NCBI GenBank assembly: GCA_002917075.1
Contig: NTMA01000025.1
Coordinates: 310,001 to 374,000, forward strand
Direction of reading: 5' to 3'
DNA from: Hawksworthiomyces lignivorus
Lineage: Eukaryota > Ascomycota > Sordariomycetes > Ophiostomatales > Ophiostomataceae
Length of the DNA stretch: 64,000 nucleotides
Each line of letters opens with the position of its first letter. Position 1 is the first letter of the stretch. Shown here in pieces: positions 47,357-57,614 of the stretch. Made by a program: the position numbers and the translations under genes. The notes below the pieces were generated by a model. That model was not told where the DNA came from. It saw only the letters and a list, made by a program, of their open reading frames with translations, and ran no database searches.

Positions 47357-47856
47357 ATGGCGAGTCTGAAGTATTCCAGCTACGAAGGCTTCGGCCACTA
47401 TGCCCGCAACCACTTGGGTTACAGCCAAGCTGTCCGCGTAGGTGATCGGGTCGAAATCTCAGGCCAAGGTGAAAATTAAAAACATACTGATCATACATAA
47501 TACTTGTTATAGTCGAAAGCAGTGTGAGCTAACTATTAACAGGTGGTTGGGACCCCAAGTCAGCGCCCCCTGTCATCGCCAAAGATTTGGAGACGCAAGT
47601 CGACCAAGCTTTCAGCAATATCGACCTGGCCGTGAAAACAGCAGGCGCCAAAGGCATTTCGCAAGTATTTCGGATCAGGTCGTACCATGCTCGAATAGAG
47701 GCGATGCCTGAGGCCATTCCTGTTATGATGAAGAGCCTTGAGAAATGGTTTCCAGACTATCGACCTATCTGGACTGCAGTAGGAGTGGAGAGTCTGGCGC
47801 TCCCCGATATGCTCATTGAAATCGAGGCGGTTGCGTATGATCCACAGAATGCTTGA
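47357..47856 (+). CDS. Rid/YjgF/UK114 family protein, Arg-less subgroup
   Basis: Two exons (47357-47468, 47543-47856) give 141 residues, the normal length. Family features are the N-terminal YSQAVRVGDRVEISGQGGWDP strand region, TQVDQAFSNIDLAVKTAGA, and the C-terminal IEIEAVAYDP strand. RidA enzymes hydrolyse reactive enamines/imines made by PLP enzymes using a conserved Arg in a P-X-R-S/T motif. Here the aligned stretch reads RPIWTAVGVESLALP, with Trp at that place, so classical enamine deaminase activity is unlikely and a different imine- or ligand-related role is possible. Many fungal genes for nitrogen-compound catabolism have such a neighbour. It is divergent from the Zn2Cys6 regulator and lies 6.4 kb from the PLP enzyme. 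Confidence 0.88.
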
Positions 47857-48470
47857 ATTGTCTATTCATCTAAAATGAAATATAGCCAAGAATGAAGAAT
47901 TAAGTAAGAATTTTTTTTTCTTTACAAATGAGAGTATTGATTAGATCATCTATTGCTGTCTTTAGTCCGCTTACAAACCAGAGTGGAAGCGAGCTCATAA
48001 CTGATAATTACCTCAGAAAGTGCAGTACAGGCATATATATAGACTTCTGGTACTTCTAACGCATTGCGCACAATTGTGGCCTTACGAGAAATTTTAAGTT
48101 CAGAGATTACTGTGTCTCGCAACAATGGCATCTTGAAGCACAATTGACACCTGCGCATTTTTGATGTTTGGCATCGTTTTTCAACATAGAACCAAGAAGG
48201 CAGACCAGGTAGCCCTTGCCGATTGACTCCTGCTGTAAATATTGAGCACTTCCTTTGATATTTAACTTTACGAGAAGATATGATAGACTTTCTCTCATCT
48301 CCTTTTGGGTGGAGATAAGAGCATGTCTGGTCCCCTGTACTTGTCTCAGTTCCCAATATTCTGTCCCAGACAGTGCTGATAGAAACAGAAATTTCCCGGA
48401 GCCGGAAAGTTGTAGTAATTGTTAACTTCAGCTATCTATTTTAAAAATCATCGCATTTAAAGAAACATAG
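47857..48470. other. Convergent spacer between Rid-family gene and second permease
   Basis: No gene or RNA recognised; moderately AT-rich 3' sequence on both sides. Confidence 0.55.
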
Positions 48471-50201
48471 CTAGGCCAATTTCGCCTTCTTTAGGTGTAG
48501 CATCTGGAGCACTTCGTTCCAGAAACCCACCGGAGGTTCAGTAAATGAATCCTCGTATGCGTCGATAACAGGCTTGTCCCAAACGAGATCAGCCTCGGTG
48601 GCCTTTACAAATTTCGTCCGCTTGATGACTTTCCAAGAAATAAAGGTCACTACGGCTACAAAAACCATGGTGTAATAGGAGAAGAAGGTGCCGACATCCC
48701 AATAGCCAGGAAGGAAAACTGTGTAGCCGTAGCCACCCACGACCAGAAGTTCGAAAACCAGGCCGATATAAGCGCAATATGGCTGGCCCCAGCCCTTATA
48801 GGGGAGAGTATTGCGATCGATCCCCTGAGCCTGGAGCGCACGATAGAAAAATATGTACGTAATTGCCATGACGATATAGTCGATCATCTGGGCAGCTTCC
48901 GTCAGGTTACCTAGCCAAGTGACAGCTTGCGCACTAGAGCTGTTGACGCAGAGGAATGACAGCAGACAGAAACATATAGTGACCAGGAAACAAGCCCAAG
49001 GAATACCACTCTTGGTACATCTCTTAAATATAGCGGGGGCATGGCCGTCAAGCGCCAGTCCATAGAGCGAGCGCATAGAGCAATAGGTATACGCGTTACC
49101 AGCCGAAAAGATGCTGGTAATCATGAGTGCGTTGGTAAGGTGAGGCAAGAAAGTTACACCCATATTTTGCATGGCGATGACATATGGAGATCCATTGGCT
49201 GTATTTACACCGGCGTTGTTGTTTAATGTCGGATCGTTGTACGGAACGACGATGCCCACACACAAGGCTCCGCCGATGAAAAAAATGCCAAATCTCCAGT
49301 ATATCGTCTTGAATGCCTGTTTCAAGTAGATACGTGGCCTTTCGGCTTCGCCAGCTACCATCGCCAAGTACTCTGGCCCGACAATAGTGAAGGCAGCAGA
49401 CCAAAGAGCGCCGAGAAATCCCTCAAAGCGGCCGAGAGTTCCCGTAGTGATGAACTCTGCAAATGAACCGCTACAGTGTGCTTATCAGAGATTGTGCTAC
49501 GAAGTTCGTGAAAAGTAAGAAATGTAGGAACTGGTCACTCACGGATCTTTCCAGTATCGGAAGCCATAAGCATCGTGCGATGGATTGCCACCAACCATGG
49601 TGACGAAAGTGAAAGAGAAAAGGATTAGGACTAGGAAAAATTTTCCTGTCGACAGCCAGAACTCTGCTTCGCCGTAATATTTAACAGCAAAGATGTTGAT
49701 CGCAGCGTACAAGACGACACAGGCCAAGCAGACGGCCCACACTGGAATATCGTCGCGCCAGAAGGTCAGGATGAGGTTGATTGCTGAAATCTCGTATGGA
49801 ATCAAGCATGCTTCGTAGAAGAAGAAATTCCAACCAGCCATGAAGCCAAATGCGTCGTCCACCCATTTGCCTGCGAAGCGGATAAACGAGCCGGAGACAG
49901 GCATATAAATTGCCATTTCAGCCATACAGTTGTTGACCAAGGCTAGGATGACCGAGTAAAGTGTATACGCGATAAAAAGACTGCCAGGCCCCCCCTCTAT
50001 CAGTCCCCAGCTGATGCTCACGAACAGAGCGGTGCCGATGGCTCCGCCGACCGCTATCATTTGTATTTGACGATTTCCCAAATGTCGCTTGAGATGGTCG
50101 ACGTTGTCGACCAATTCGGTAGATCCCACTTCGGAGTCATTGTATCCCGCGTTTCTCTGGCTTAGATCGAGGGCCTTTTCCCCCGTTTGGAAGCCAGACA
50201 T
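48471..50201 (-). CDS. Amino-acid permease, YAT/APC family (Dip5-like)
   Basis: Two exons (50201-49543, 49470-48471) give 552 residues. TM1 carries RHLGNRQIQMIAVGGAIGTALFVSIS. Blocks EMAIYMPVSGSFIRFAGKWVDDAFGFMAGWNFF, RYWKDPGSFAEF, the VGPEYLAMVAGEAERPRIYLKQAFKT loop and FSAGNAYTYCSMRSLYGLALDGHAPAIF place it near Dip5-type permeases, which import acidic and other amino acids with protons. It is clearly distinct from the permease at 42965-44693, so this is not a recent tandem copy. A CGGAGAGCTTAA sequence at 50284-50295, 83 bp upstream of the start, resembles the first copy of the promoter array. The intron is 72 bp (GTGAGT/TAG). Confidence 0.92.
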
Positions 50202-53028
50202 GTCGCCTAGAAAAGAGCCGCCGGATATTTATTTCCACCTATTGGTCGGCGACTGATGGTGACAGCCTGTAATTGTACGAGGCCGGAGAGCTTAAAGAAT
50301 GTATCCGATTCGACTAGTTAAAGCATCTGGGTTCTAGTTGAATGATCCGTACTTGTATCCTGAATGTTGGTTAAAAAAAAAAAAAAAAAAAATTTTCTGG
50401 ACCGTGATACTACCCGCTGATTTGGTTAGTATTCTATACTATGTACATCTTATAAATATTCGACAACAAAAATAACTCTATTTCCCTGTTCACTACGTGT
50501 ACAGTACTTTGAACGATAACAATATTACACCACTCTTATCTTTAGCCTATAACACCGATTTGGGATACGAAATTTATGGACAAGCTAAACCTCGATAGGA
50601 AAATAGATACGAATCCTTTATGTGGAGTAATACCTGCCAAATTAAGCCATCAGGGACGTAGTACGATAGTTAACAGGCCAAAGAAAAAACACTACTTTCT
50701 CTGTTTTCTTGCCACCCTCTGCCTACAGATGCGCTTATAGAGAGGCATTAGAATTTGATCAGCGGATCTCACTTTTAAATATTAGTCCGAAAGTGATAAT
50801 ATGTATCTTCCCTAAATAGACGAGGAGCTTCCTATCCATCTTAGTTGCGACTGAAATGATTGAAAACAGGTCGAGCTAGCAAACAAGCATCCGGAAGAAG
50901 CCATGCGCTGGCCGGGCAACGAGACCGGCCGCCGTACCACATGAATAAGAGACGCCAAAGCAACTTGCACCTGCACTAGGTGATGCACTAGAGTGCCCCC
51001 CACGTCATACCTCTAAGCCGTATAGCATGGTGGGTTGCGTGGGTTAGGTTGAGTGACGGGGGCTGCCCAGCCGCGCGCACTCATTAAATAACAGGGGCCT
51101 CGGTGTGTACACCCAGACCTCGAAGAGGGTTTATCAACATTTTCTACTGAAGACCATAAACTACATGCTCGTAGGATATTAGCTTCTCATTATTCTTGTT
51201 CAGCTATGGGCTCATAACTAGAATTTCAAGATCTGGTGTAAAGAAATTATTGATACTGTCCTTCGGCGTTCCATGAAACCAACTGGATTGAATTACAAGA
51301 CGGGCCTCTCATACCTCGATGGATGAGACAGGGTGTCTATGGTTACGGTCCTCTAGCGCATGTAGAGTATTTCCTCAAGTTTTGGGTACCCGGACGCACT
51401 AGCCACCAATGAAGGCTAGAATGCCACCTTTTCGTGTTCACTAAAGTATATGCCAGATATTGTCACATCACCGACAAAGCTTAAATTCGTACCAGCTCTC
51501 AGCTTCCTTGGCAGAAGATATTTTCTTAACCATTCCGTGTTTAACCTCTAGCTTTGGGAGAGGCGGTATTCGCCCCTTACTTAGATGTCTAAACTCGCTT
51601 GGCAATGTATGCCCTGGAGGCCACCCGATGTTAGTGAGAGTACTGAGATATATCAAATCCAAGAAGACGAAGCCTAAATGCTTGGGTTTCTTGATCGCAG
51701 TACAATGTATGATGTCACTATTGCGGTATGTGGGACTGATTTACCTAATAGTCTATTTTACGGAGTACTGGTGCGAGCTACTCCGGTACAGAAACCTGAT
51801 TTTCAGAAGACGACTAGAGTGGGGAACTAATCTCCAGCGAGTAAGCCTTGCACTTTGCCAATAGAATGCTAGCAACTTAGAGTACAGAAAAAATAAAATA
51901 AAAGGCTCAGCTAAGTTGGTTTGGATGTGCAAAGAAAAATAAAAAAGGCTTGAGCCAGGCAATAAGTGGAAACAACTTGATTTTTTTTTTAAAAATGCGC
52001 TAATGGCTTATTTAAAAGCCTCTCTCCTTACCCGTGCCTCAATAAATACACAATTTTTAACTCTCTAGCCGGTAGGCGAAAGGTCGCTCTGTTACGGTGC
52101 AAATGGCGTACGTGCTAGACTGCTCAGTGCCGTTGCTTAGCCCCCAAATGCGGCTCATTTAGCCTTAGAGGGCAACCAACACTTAACGCTGTTCTATCCG
52201 GCAACAAGCACACCTGAGACTACGTACACGGTCTCTTTCGACTACAATATTTTTTTTGTTTAGTGAGAAGCCCTAGTGGCTTGCAGTAATTCAAATGCCG
52301 TCTTGCCGCTGACAAACGGCGTGGAGCGGGTATCCTATGGCACTCTGCCGGACTCATCGGCGCAATTCAAATCCACAGTCCCGGGATTAAATTTTCCTGT
52401 TAAACACAGTGACGAGACCTTCAATGTGCTCATTGCAAATACAACAATAGCAATCTAGATATAAAGACGCAGTTAGGCTATTAGGTTGTAGACAGAAAAA
52501 TGGCGGCATAACTGACCTAAGACTCACTTGGGTCTTTCACATATTAGTAATCTGCTAATTTTACTTTTGATCCTCATGTTGCCGCTCCCAAACATGACTT
52601 GCTGTTAGAGACCAGATTAATACGGCAGCTCAGAATCTTTATATTATGGGCTAATAGACCTAGCATTTTTATTCAGAGTAGTATGTCTTTGACAGACCTT
52701 GAGCCAAAATGTCAAGAAACTACCTGCACACACATCACAACACACATCACAATATTGTTTTTCTTCTCACCTCAACTTGAGTTGTGTACTTTGTTTACCT
52801 TTTCGCGATGTTCAGTTAGCCACAACTCAATTAGTCTCACCTGAGTAAGAATGCTAGTTAAGAGATACGTTGTAGATTAGCGTCTAGTCTAGTATTCATC
52901 TACATTTCTGTTGAAGAGAGAGTTGGGAGGGAGTGGTAGTATGCATAAGGCTCCCGGGTATTTACACCCAGGTCTCCTAAACAGGTTGTCCTTCGCTGAC
53001 CACACAACCATCTCTTGGCTGCTAACCG
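50202..53028. other. 2.8-kb AT-rich, gene-poor region
   Basis: No convincing gene. It contains a ~21-nt A run at ~50372-50392 flanked by T. Two similar stretches with a TACACCCAG core occur near 51108-51135 and 52945-52970, roughly 1.8 kb apart, perhaps the ends of a degraded element. Stops are frequent in all frames. Only bases 50202-50400 are likely promoter of the second permease. Confidence 0.5.
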
Positions 53029-54865
53029 TTAAGTGCGATTTACGCCATCAACCTTGACAGACTTGAACTTCCTTGCCGGAATACCTTGTTCGAAAAGAAC
53101 ATCCATCTCCAGGGTTGTCCGGTTCTTGATCTCAGGAATATAGAAGTATGTAAACAGGAGCCCCAGGAACGTGGCGCCCGCCCAGAAGAACCCGGCCTGA
53201 GCACCCCAGTTCCATGCGGTCTTGTTGATTTGATATGGTGTGATGACGTTGCAGATGATGCTGACGACAGAGTATACCCAGCGGGAGATCGCGGCGCTTT
53301 TGTTGCGCAACAGGGACGAAGGGACGTCGGCAATGAATGCGTAGGTCATGGGGCCGATAGTAAAATCGTAAATGAAAGAGGACCCGAGAAGAAGGCCACC
53401 CACCCCCCAAGAGAGGCCTGCGGCAGATGATCTCGTCTGCAGGACACCGATCGCTCCGGTGGCCATCCAGATCAAGAACATAATGAGCAAGCCGATGAGG
53501 AAGACGGCACGTCTGCCAAAGTAAGGTAGCAAGAGCCACTGCACACAGTCAGAATAAGAAACAATAGAGGCAGAGACACGGCTTAAGCGAGGTGGATGAG
53601 TATATCTTACCGCCATGATCATTCCGACAAGACTCAACGCAACGCCGACGATGGACATGTTAAATGACTGAGCGGTAGCCAGACCGGCCTCTTCAAAGAA
53701 ATACGTCGAGTAGCCGCGAAGAGTATTGCCACTCAACAGCTGGATAGAGTACGCAGCAATGACGATAATCGTCCTCCGAAGGTCATTTCTCTGAAAACAG
53801 GCTCGGTACGACGTCTCCGACTGTATTCGCCGCTCATGTTCAGTTGTGTTGATCATTAACTCAATTTGCTGGTCGATACCCTGGCGTAGCTCTTGCGAGC
53901 TTGTCAACTTCTTCAGAACCTTTTTTGCATCCTCGTAGCGTCCCTTTCTCACAAGCCACCATGGTGAATCAGGTGCGAAGAAGACACACGGGAGTAATAT
54001 TACGGGCCAGACCCATCTGCGCCGTACATAGTAAACATTTAGACCATAACTCAGTACGAATATTTGCCAGGAAAATGGGTCTTACTGTATTGCGAATGGA
54101 ATCCTGTAAGCCCACGAGTTATTCATATCCAAGACAGCACGCAAGACACCTAGCTCGAGAAGATGGCCGAGAATCTACACCACAAATGTTTAATTTAAAA
54201 TAGCAACACTATCATGAAGGAAATGAGCTTACCCAGGATAGATTGGCGTAGGTTGTCATGTAAGGGCGAAGACACAAGGGTGAGATCTCATGCGCATAGA
54301 CCACAGGGATCATCTGTATGAAACCGAGGCTAATGCCTATCTTCAGTCAGACCCTAGCCTGTCTTGGTACATTCGCTTCCTGATTGCATTGCTCACCTAG
54401 AAGAATTTGTCCGACCTGCAAGACAGCGAGGCTAGAGGCAAAGAATTGTATGAAAATCATGGCAGCACTACAGGAGAGCCCTATCGCCATGGCCTTCCGA
54501 AACCCCACCAATTCGCAGACATATCCGGCGGCAAGAAGCCCGAAGAGCTGACCAACGGAAGAACCATTCGTCAAGCCAGACTGCCATGCGGCGGAGATGG
54601 AATATGAGTTTTTCTTGACCTCAATACCGTAAGCCTTCACGAATGGCGGCACTGCGAACAGGCTCTTGAGTAAGGCTGTGTCATAGCCTTCCATGACGAG
54701 AGCAGTGGACATCAGAATGCTCCAACAGAGGGCTTTCGGGTAGGTCTTGACACCCTGGACAAAGCCCATATCATGTTCTTGTGCCGTCTCCATCTGGGCA
54801 TCCACAGCCGCCATGAGTTTCTCATCTGCAGGCGGCATGGGCAAATCGGCAGTTTGCGTCTCCAT
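53029..54865 (-). CDS. MFS sugar transporter, alpha-glucoside (maltose) permease type
   Basis: Five exons (54865-54397, 54336-54233, 54174-54086, 54016-53611, 53538-53029) give 525 residues. Signatures in order: MEGYDTALLKSLFAVP in TM1, GQLFGLLAAGYVCELVGFRKAM (motif A), YAHEISPLCLRPYMTTYANLSW, FAPDSPWWLVRKGRYEDAKKVL (the PESPWWL motif after TM6), LPYFGRRAVFLIG, and the C-terminal IPEIKNRTTLEMDVLFEQGI. This pattern matches fungal maltose/trehalose H+ symporters of the plasma membrane. The last intron (53610-53539) is 72 bp and has no stop in frame, so a form with the intron retained would add 24 residues between GMIMA and WLLLPYF; the splice signals (GTAAGA/CAG) favour removal. Confidence 0.92.
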
Positions 54866-55267
54866 GATTAACGGAATGTAAGTTGAGAATAATTTTTCGT
54901 CCAGCGTTCAAGAAGGAATGAAGGCTTGGGGTTTCGCATGCCAATGGTAGCTCATCGTAGGCAATACAACTGATCAGAGGAAAAACGACGAGCTTTTATA
55001 TTTCGAGCTCTGCATTTTAGAAGCAGTTGATTGTTCATTGTGCAAAATTCATCGCATGTTCTTGCAAGCACGTGGGATGGCTATTCGTAGCGGCTCACAT
55101 CCGACCCACATGCCTAGTAATACAGGTTATCTCTAGCCGATATCTCCAGCCGAATCATCCCTAACTATTGCAAAAGTATAAGTGTGAAAGCTAATGCAAC
55201 ATAGAACGAACACAGACCCAGATATGACCAGAAAGTCGTGGATTTCATTACCCATTACCTCTTGGCT
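54866..55267. other. Divergent upstream region of sugar transporter and first DUF1868 gene
   Basis: A 400-bp spacer with no gene or recognised site. Confidence 0.55.
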
Positions 55268-55933
55268 ATGTCTAGATTCTCACCGTCAGGGGTTCCGTAC
55301 CCATTTCCAGGCAATACAATTCTCGTCCACGTGCCCGCCGACTGCCATTTCAAGCTCGCACTGAATTCGCTCTCTTCCACTCTACGTCTTTCTTCACCTC
55401 CTGCTTCACACCGCACTGCCATACTGTGCCCTTCATCATGGCACATGACTATCGTCGGCGGCGTCTGTGATCTTCTCAGAAACCCAGATCGCTGGCCACC
55501 TAGAAATTCATCTTTGTCTCTGCGGCAGTGCACCAAAGAATTTACCGCGCTTTTGACGGCGGGGACCTTGGATTTGGCCGGGGAAGGCCTGGGCCCGCCT
55601 TACAAAGTACATGCAAAAGGCGTGGAGCGGTTTGGGGCTGCCATTGGAGTGGTTTTAGAGGGTGCTACAGGGGACGAAGAGCAGAGGCTCCGCAGGTTGA
55701 AGGATCGGCTTGCAGACGCCCTCGGGTTCAGGCATCCAAACCACGAAGATTATTCATGGCACATCAGCTTGGCATACCTACAAGACCAGTGGACAGATAG
55801 TGAGGTGAGCACCTTATTGTCGACGCTACAGACTAGTCTTGGTAACGGCAAAGAAATCTTGGAGTTTGGTGCTCCCGAGTTTTGTACATTTGAGGATATG
55901 TCGGCATATCATAGGTTATTTTTCCTGCGGTGA
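55268..55933 (+). CDS. DUF1868 family protein of the 2H phosphoesterase superfamily (copy A)
   Basis: A single exon of 221 residues. Two H-X-T/S motifs define the 2H phosphoesterase/LigT-like fold: SSWHMTIVGGVCD near residue 58 and YSWHISLAYL near residue 165. The N-terminal RFSPSGVPYPFPGNTILV block is the DUF1868 signature. 2H enzymes act on 2',3'-cyclic phosphates or 2'-5' phosphodiester bonds of RNA or small nucleotides; the substrate of DUF1868 proteins is unknown. The ATG at 55268 was chosen because upstream in-frame codons begin with GTG only; the N terminus is therefore about 15 residues shorter than in copy B. It faces copy B with 34 bp between stop codons. Confidence 0.85.
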   Translation: MSRFSPSGVPYPFPGNTILVHVPADCHFKLALNSLSSTLRLSSPPASHRTAILCPSSWHMTIVGGVCDLLRNPDRWPPRNSSLSLRQCTKEFTALLTAGTLDLAGEGLGPPYKVHAKGVERFGAAIGVVLEGATGDEEQRLRRLKDRLADALGFRHPNHEDYSWHISLAYLQDQWTDSEVSTLLSTLQTSLGNGKEILEFGAPEFCTFEDMSAYHRLFFLR

Positions 55934-55967
55934 TCCAAAGTGATAAATGTACATATATATGTGGAAG

Positions 55968-56651
55968 TTATGATATATGGACATAGCAGAGACGTTCAAA
56001 TGAAAACATAGTCGAAAATTTGCAGAATTCGGGCGACTCTAGCTCTACATATTCAGGCAGTTTCTCCATAAACTCCTCCAGTAGCCAGGTGATTTCCTTT
56101 TGCTCTTGTTCGGTGAAGAAACGAAGGGAATAGGTAATACTGATGTGAAAATCGTACTCGTCGTGTTTTGGGTGTCGAATCTGCAGACGCGCAGACAGAG
56201 CATTGCGAAAATACCGTATCTGTACGAGATCTGTCTCGCTTGCCGGTACCAAACGTAACGACACACCGTTTTGCAAGTTTCTCCACGACACGATCTTCAT
56301 CCGAAGAGGATTCTTCCATGGCAGCGTTGTCGTGGTAAGGCGATCATAAAAGATGGCGTGACACTCGTCCAGACTCGCCGTCTCAGCAAGTAGTTCTCGC
56401 GGCCAGCTGGCAGCTTCCCGATTCGAATCGCAGACACCCTCCATTAGGGTTACGTGATAGCTCGATGGCGGTAGGAGTGCAAAGGAAGATCCGAAGCGGG
56501 ATCGAGAAAGATTATCGTGGATTTCAGAAAGAACCGAAAAGAGGTGACTTCCACCAGGGATTCGGCTGAGCATTGTATTGCCAGCAAATGGCAAAACATC
56601 TCCGTTGGGGCTGAATTTGCGTCCGATCCATTTGGGATACTCGTTTTCCAT
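55968..56651 (-). CDS. DUF1868 family protein of the 2H phosphoesterase superfamily (copy B)
   Basis: A single exon of 227 residues starting at MENEYPKWIGRKFSPNG. The two catalytic motifs are PSSYHVTLMEGVCD and YDFHISITYSL, at the same places as in copy A, and the PFAGNT and ESPEFC blocks also correspond. The copies are clearly homologous but diverged, by eye about one third identical, so this is an old duplication rather than a recent one. The convergent arrangement with almost no spacer suggests an inverted duplication, and overlapping 3' ends could give antisense transcripts. Function is as for copy A: a cyclic phosphodiesterase or RNA-end activity is likely by fold, unproven by substrate. 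Confidence 0.87.
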   Translation of the reverse strand: MENEYPKWIGRKFSPNGDVLPFAGNTMLSRIPGGSHLFSVLSEIHDNLSRSRFGSSFALLPPSSYHVTLMEGVCDSNREAASWPRELLAETASLDECHAIFYDRLTTTTLPWKNPLRMKIVSWRNLQNGVSLRLVPASETDLVQIRYFRNALSARLQIRHPKHDEYDFHISITYSLRFFTEQEQKEITWLLEEFMEKLPEYVELESPEFCKFSTMFSFERLCYVHIS

Positions 56652-57614
56652 TCTGGGACTATGCGTTACTGGAGGGAGTGTTGTATTCAAGTCGTGTGGT
56701 CCACCGAGGCGACTCTTTGCTTTGTGCACTGTTGGGAAATAACTTTGGTGTCAAGGTGACAAAATAACACGACGGAAAAAACAGCTACATAACTCTATAA
56801 GCTCTGAAGTCTTGAAGGACGGATGGCATCCCCGCTCGTTTTTTTCCTGTTTTGATTTTACGCAGAGTCTGAATGCGAAGAGGTGCCGACCATTGCGAAG
56901 CAAAAAAAATACAACAGCGGATGAGATGATCCGTAACACTGAAACTAGAAACATGCAGCCAAGGTTAGTGCCTTTGAGGAGTCACATAAGAAAGGAGCTC
57001 AACAACTTTTTTTTCTGGGCAAGTTTCCGCTTTTGAGAATCATAGCTGTGCATACGTAATCAACTAAAAACCGCAATCAAAGAAAATTCTAGGAGTACGA
57101 GGAAGGCTGCAGAAGCGACGTCTAACTCTGAAGTAGAATCACGGAGAAATACGATAGCGCCTGCACAAGTTCGTACTATAACGAGCTGCGCTATGATCCT
57201 GTAATGATCAGCATCTAGTGATATGGGGTAGTGCCGCTTCAATGGTGTCGAAATTGATGGCGGTACACTTCGAAAACTGGTGAGAATGGCATAGGAGCAG
57301 AAAATCAACTGAGTCCCCAGTTTCTTCGAACAAAGTTTGCGATAAGCTCGGCAAGAGATAAGCCATAGCTGTAAGTAGCCCCAATTTGGACTTGGCACGT
57401 GTTGTTGAGACGCCTGTATTTTGGTTATAACTGAAAGACACTAAACTAAGTACGTAATAGTAGAGTTATATGAACTATGCAGTCCATTGTCACGACCACC
57501 GTCACGTCAGTTCCAATTTTTCCTAGATTTAATGTCACAGAGGTACCCGTGGACCGTGCTAGGCATTGCATATAAGTGTTCTATGATAATAGCTATGGTG
57601 CAGTGCTGTCCGTG
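56652..57614. other. Intergenic, no confident gene
   Basis: Between DUF1868 copy B and a Zn2Cys6 gene. A minus-strand 77-codon frame (57208-57441) with GLLTAMAYLLPSLSQTLFEE looks faintly protein-like but has no partner exon that I can join. Otherwise AT-rich. Confidence 0.5.

Noticed and set aside
51460..51864. Plus-strand 134-codon frame (and a minus-strand frame within it) in the AT-rich region
   Set aside because: No domain, unlikely composition, and no support from flanking signals.
57208..57441. Minus-strand 77-codon frame upstream of a Zn2Cys6 gene
   Set aside because: Too short, no recognised family and no joinable exon.
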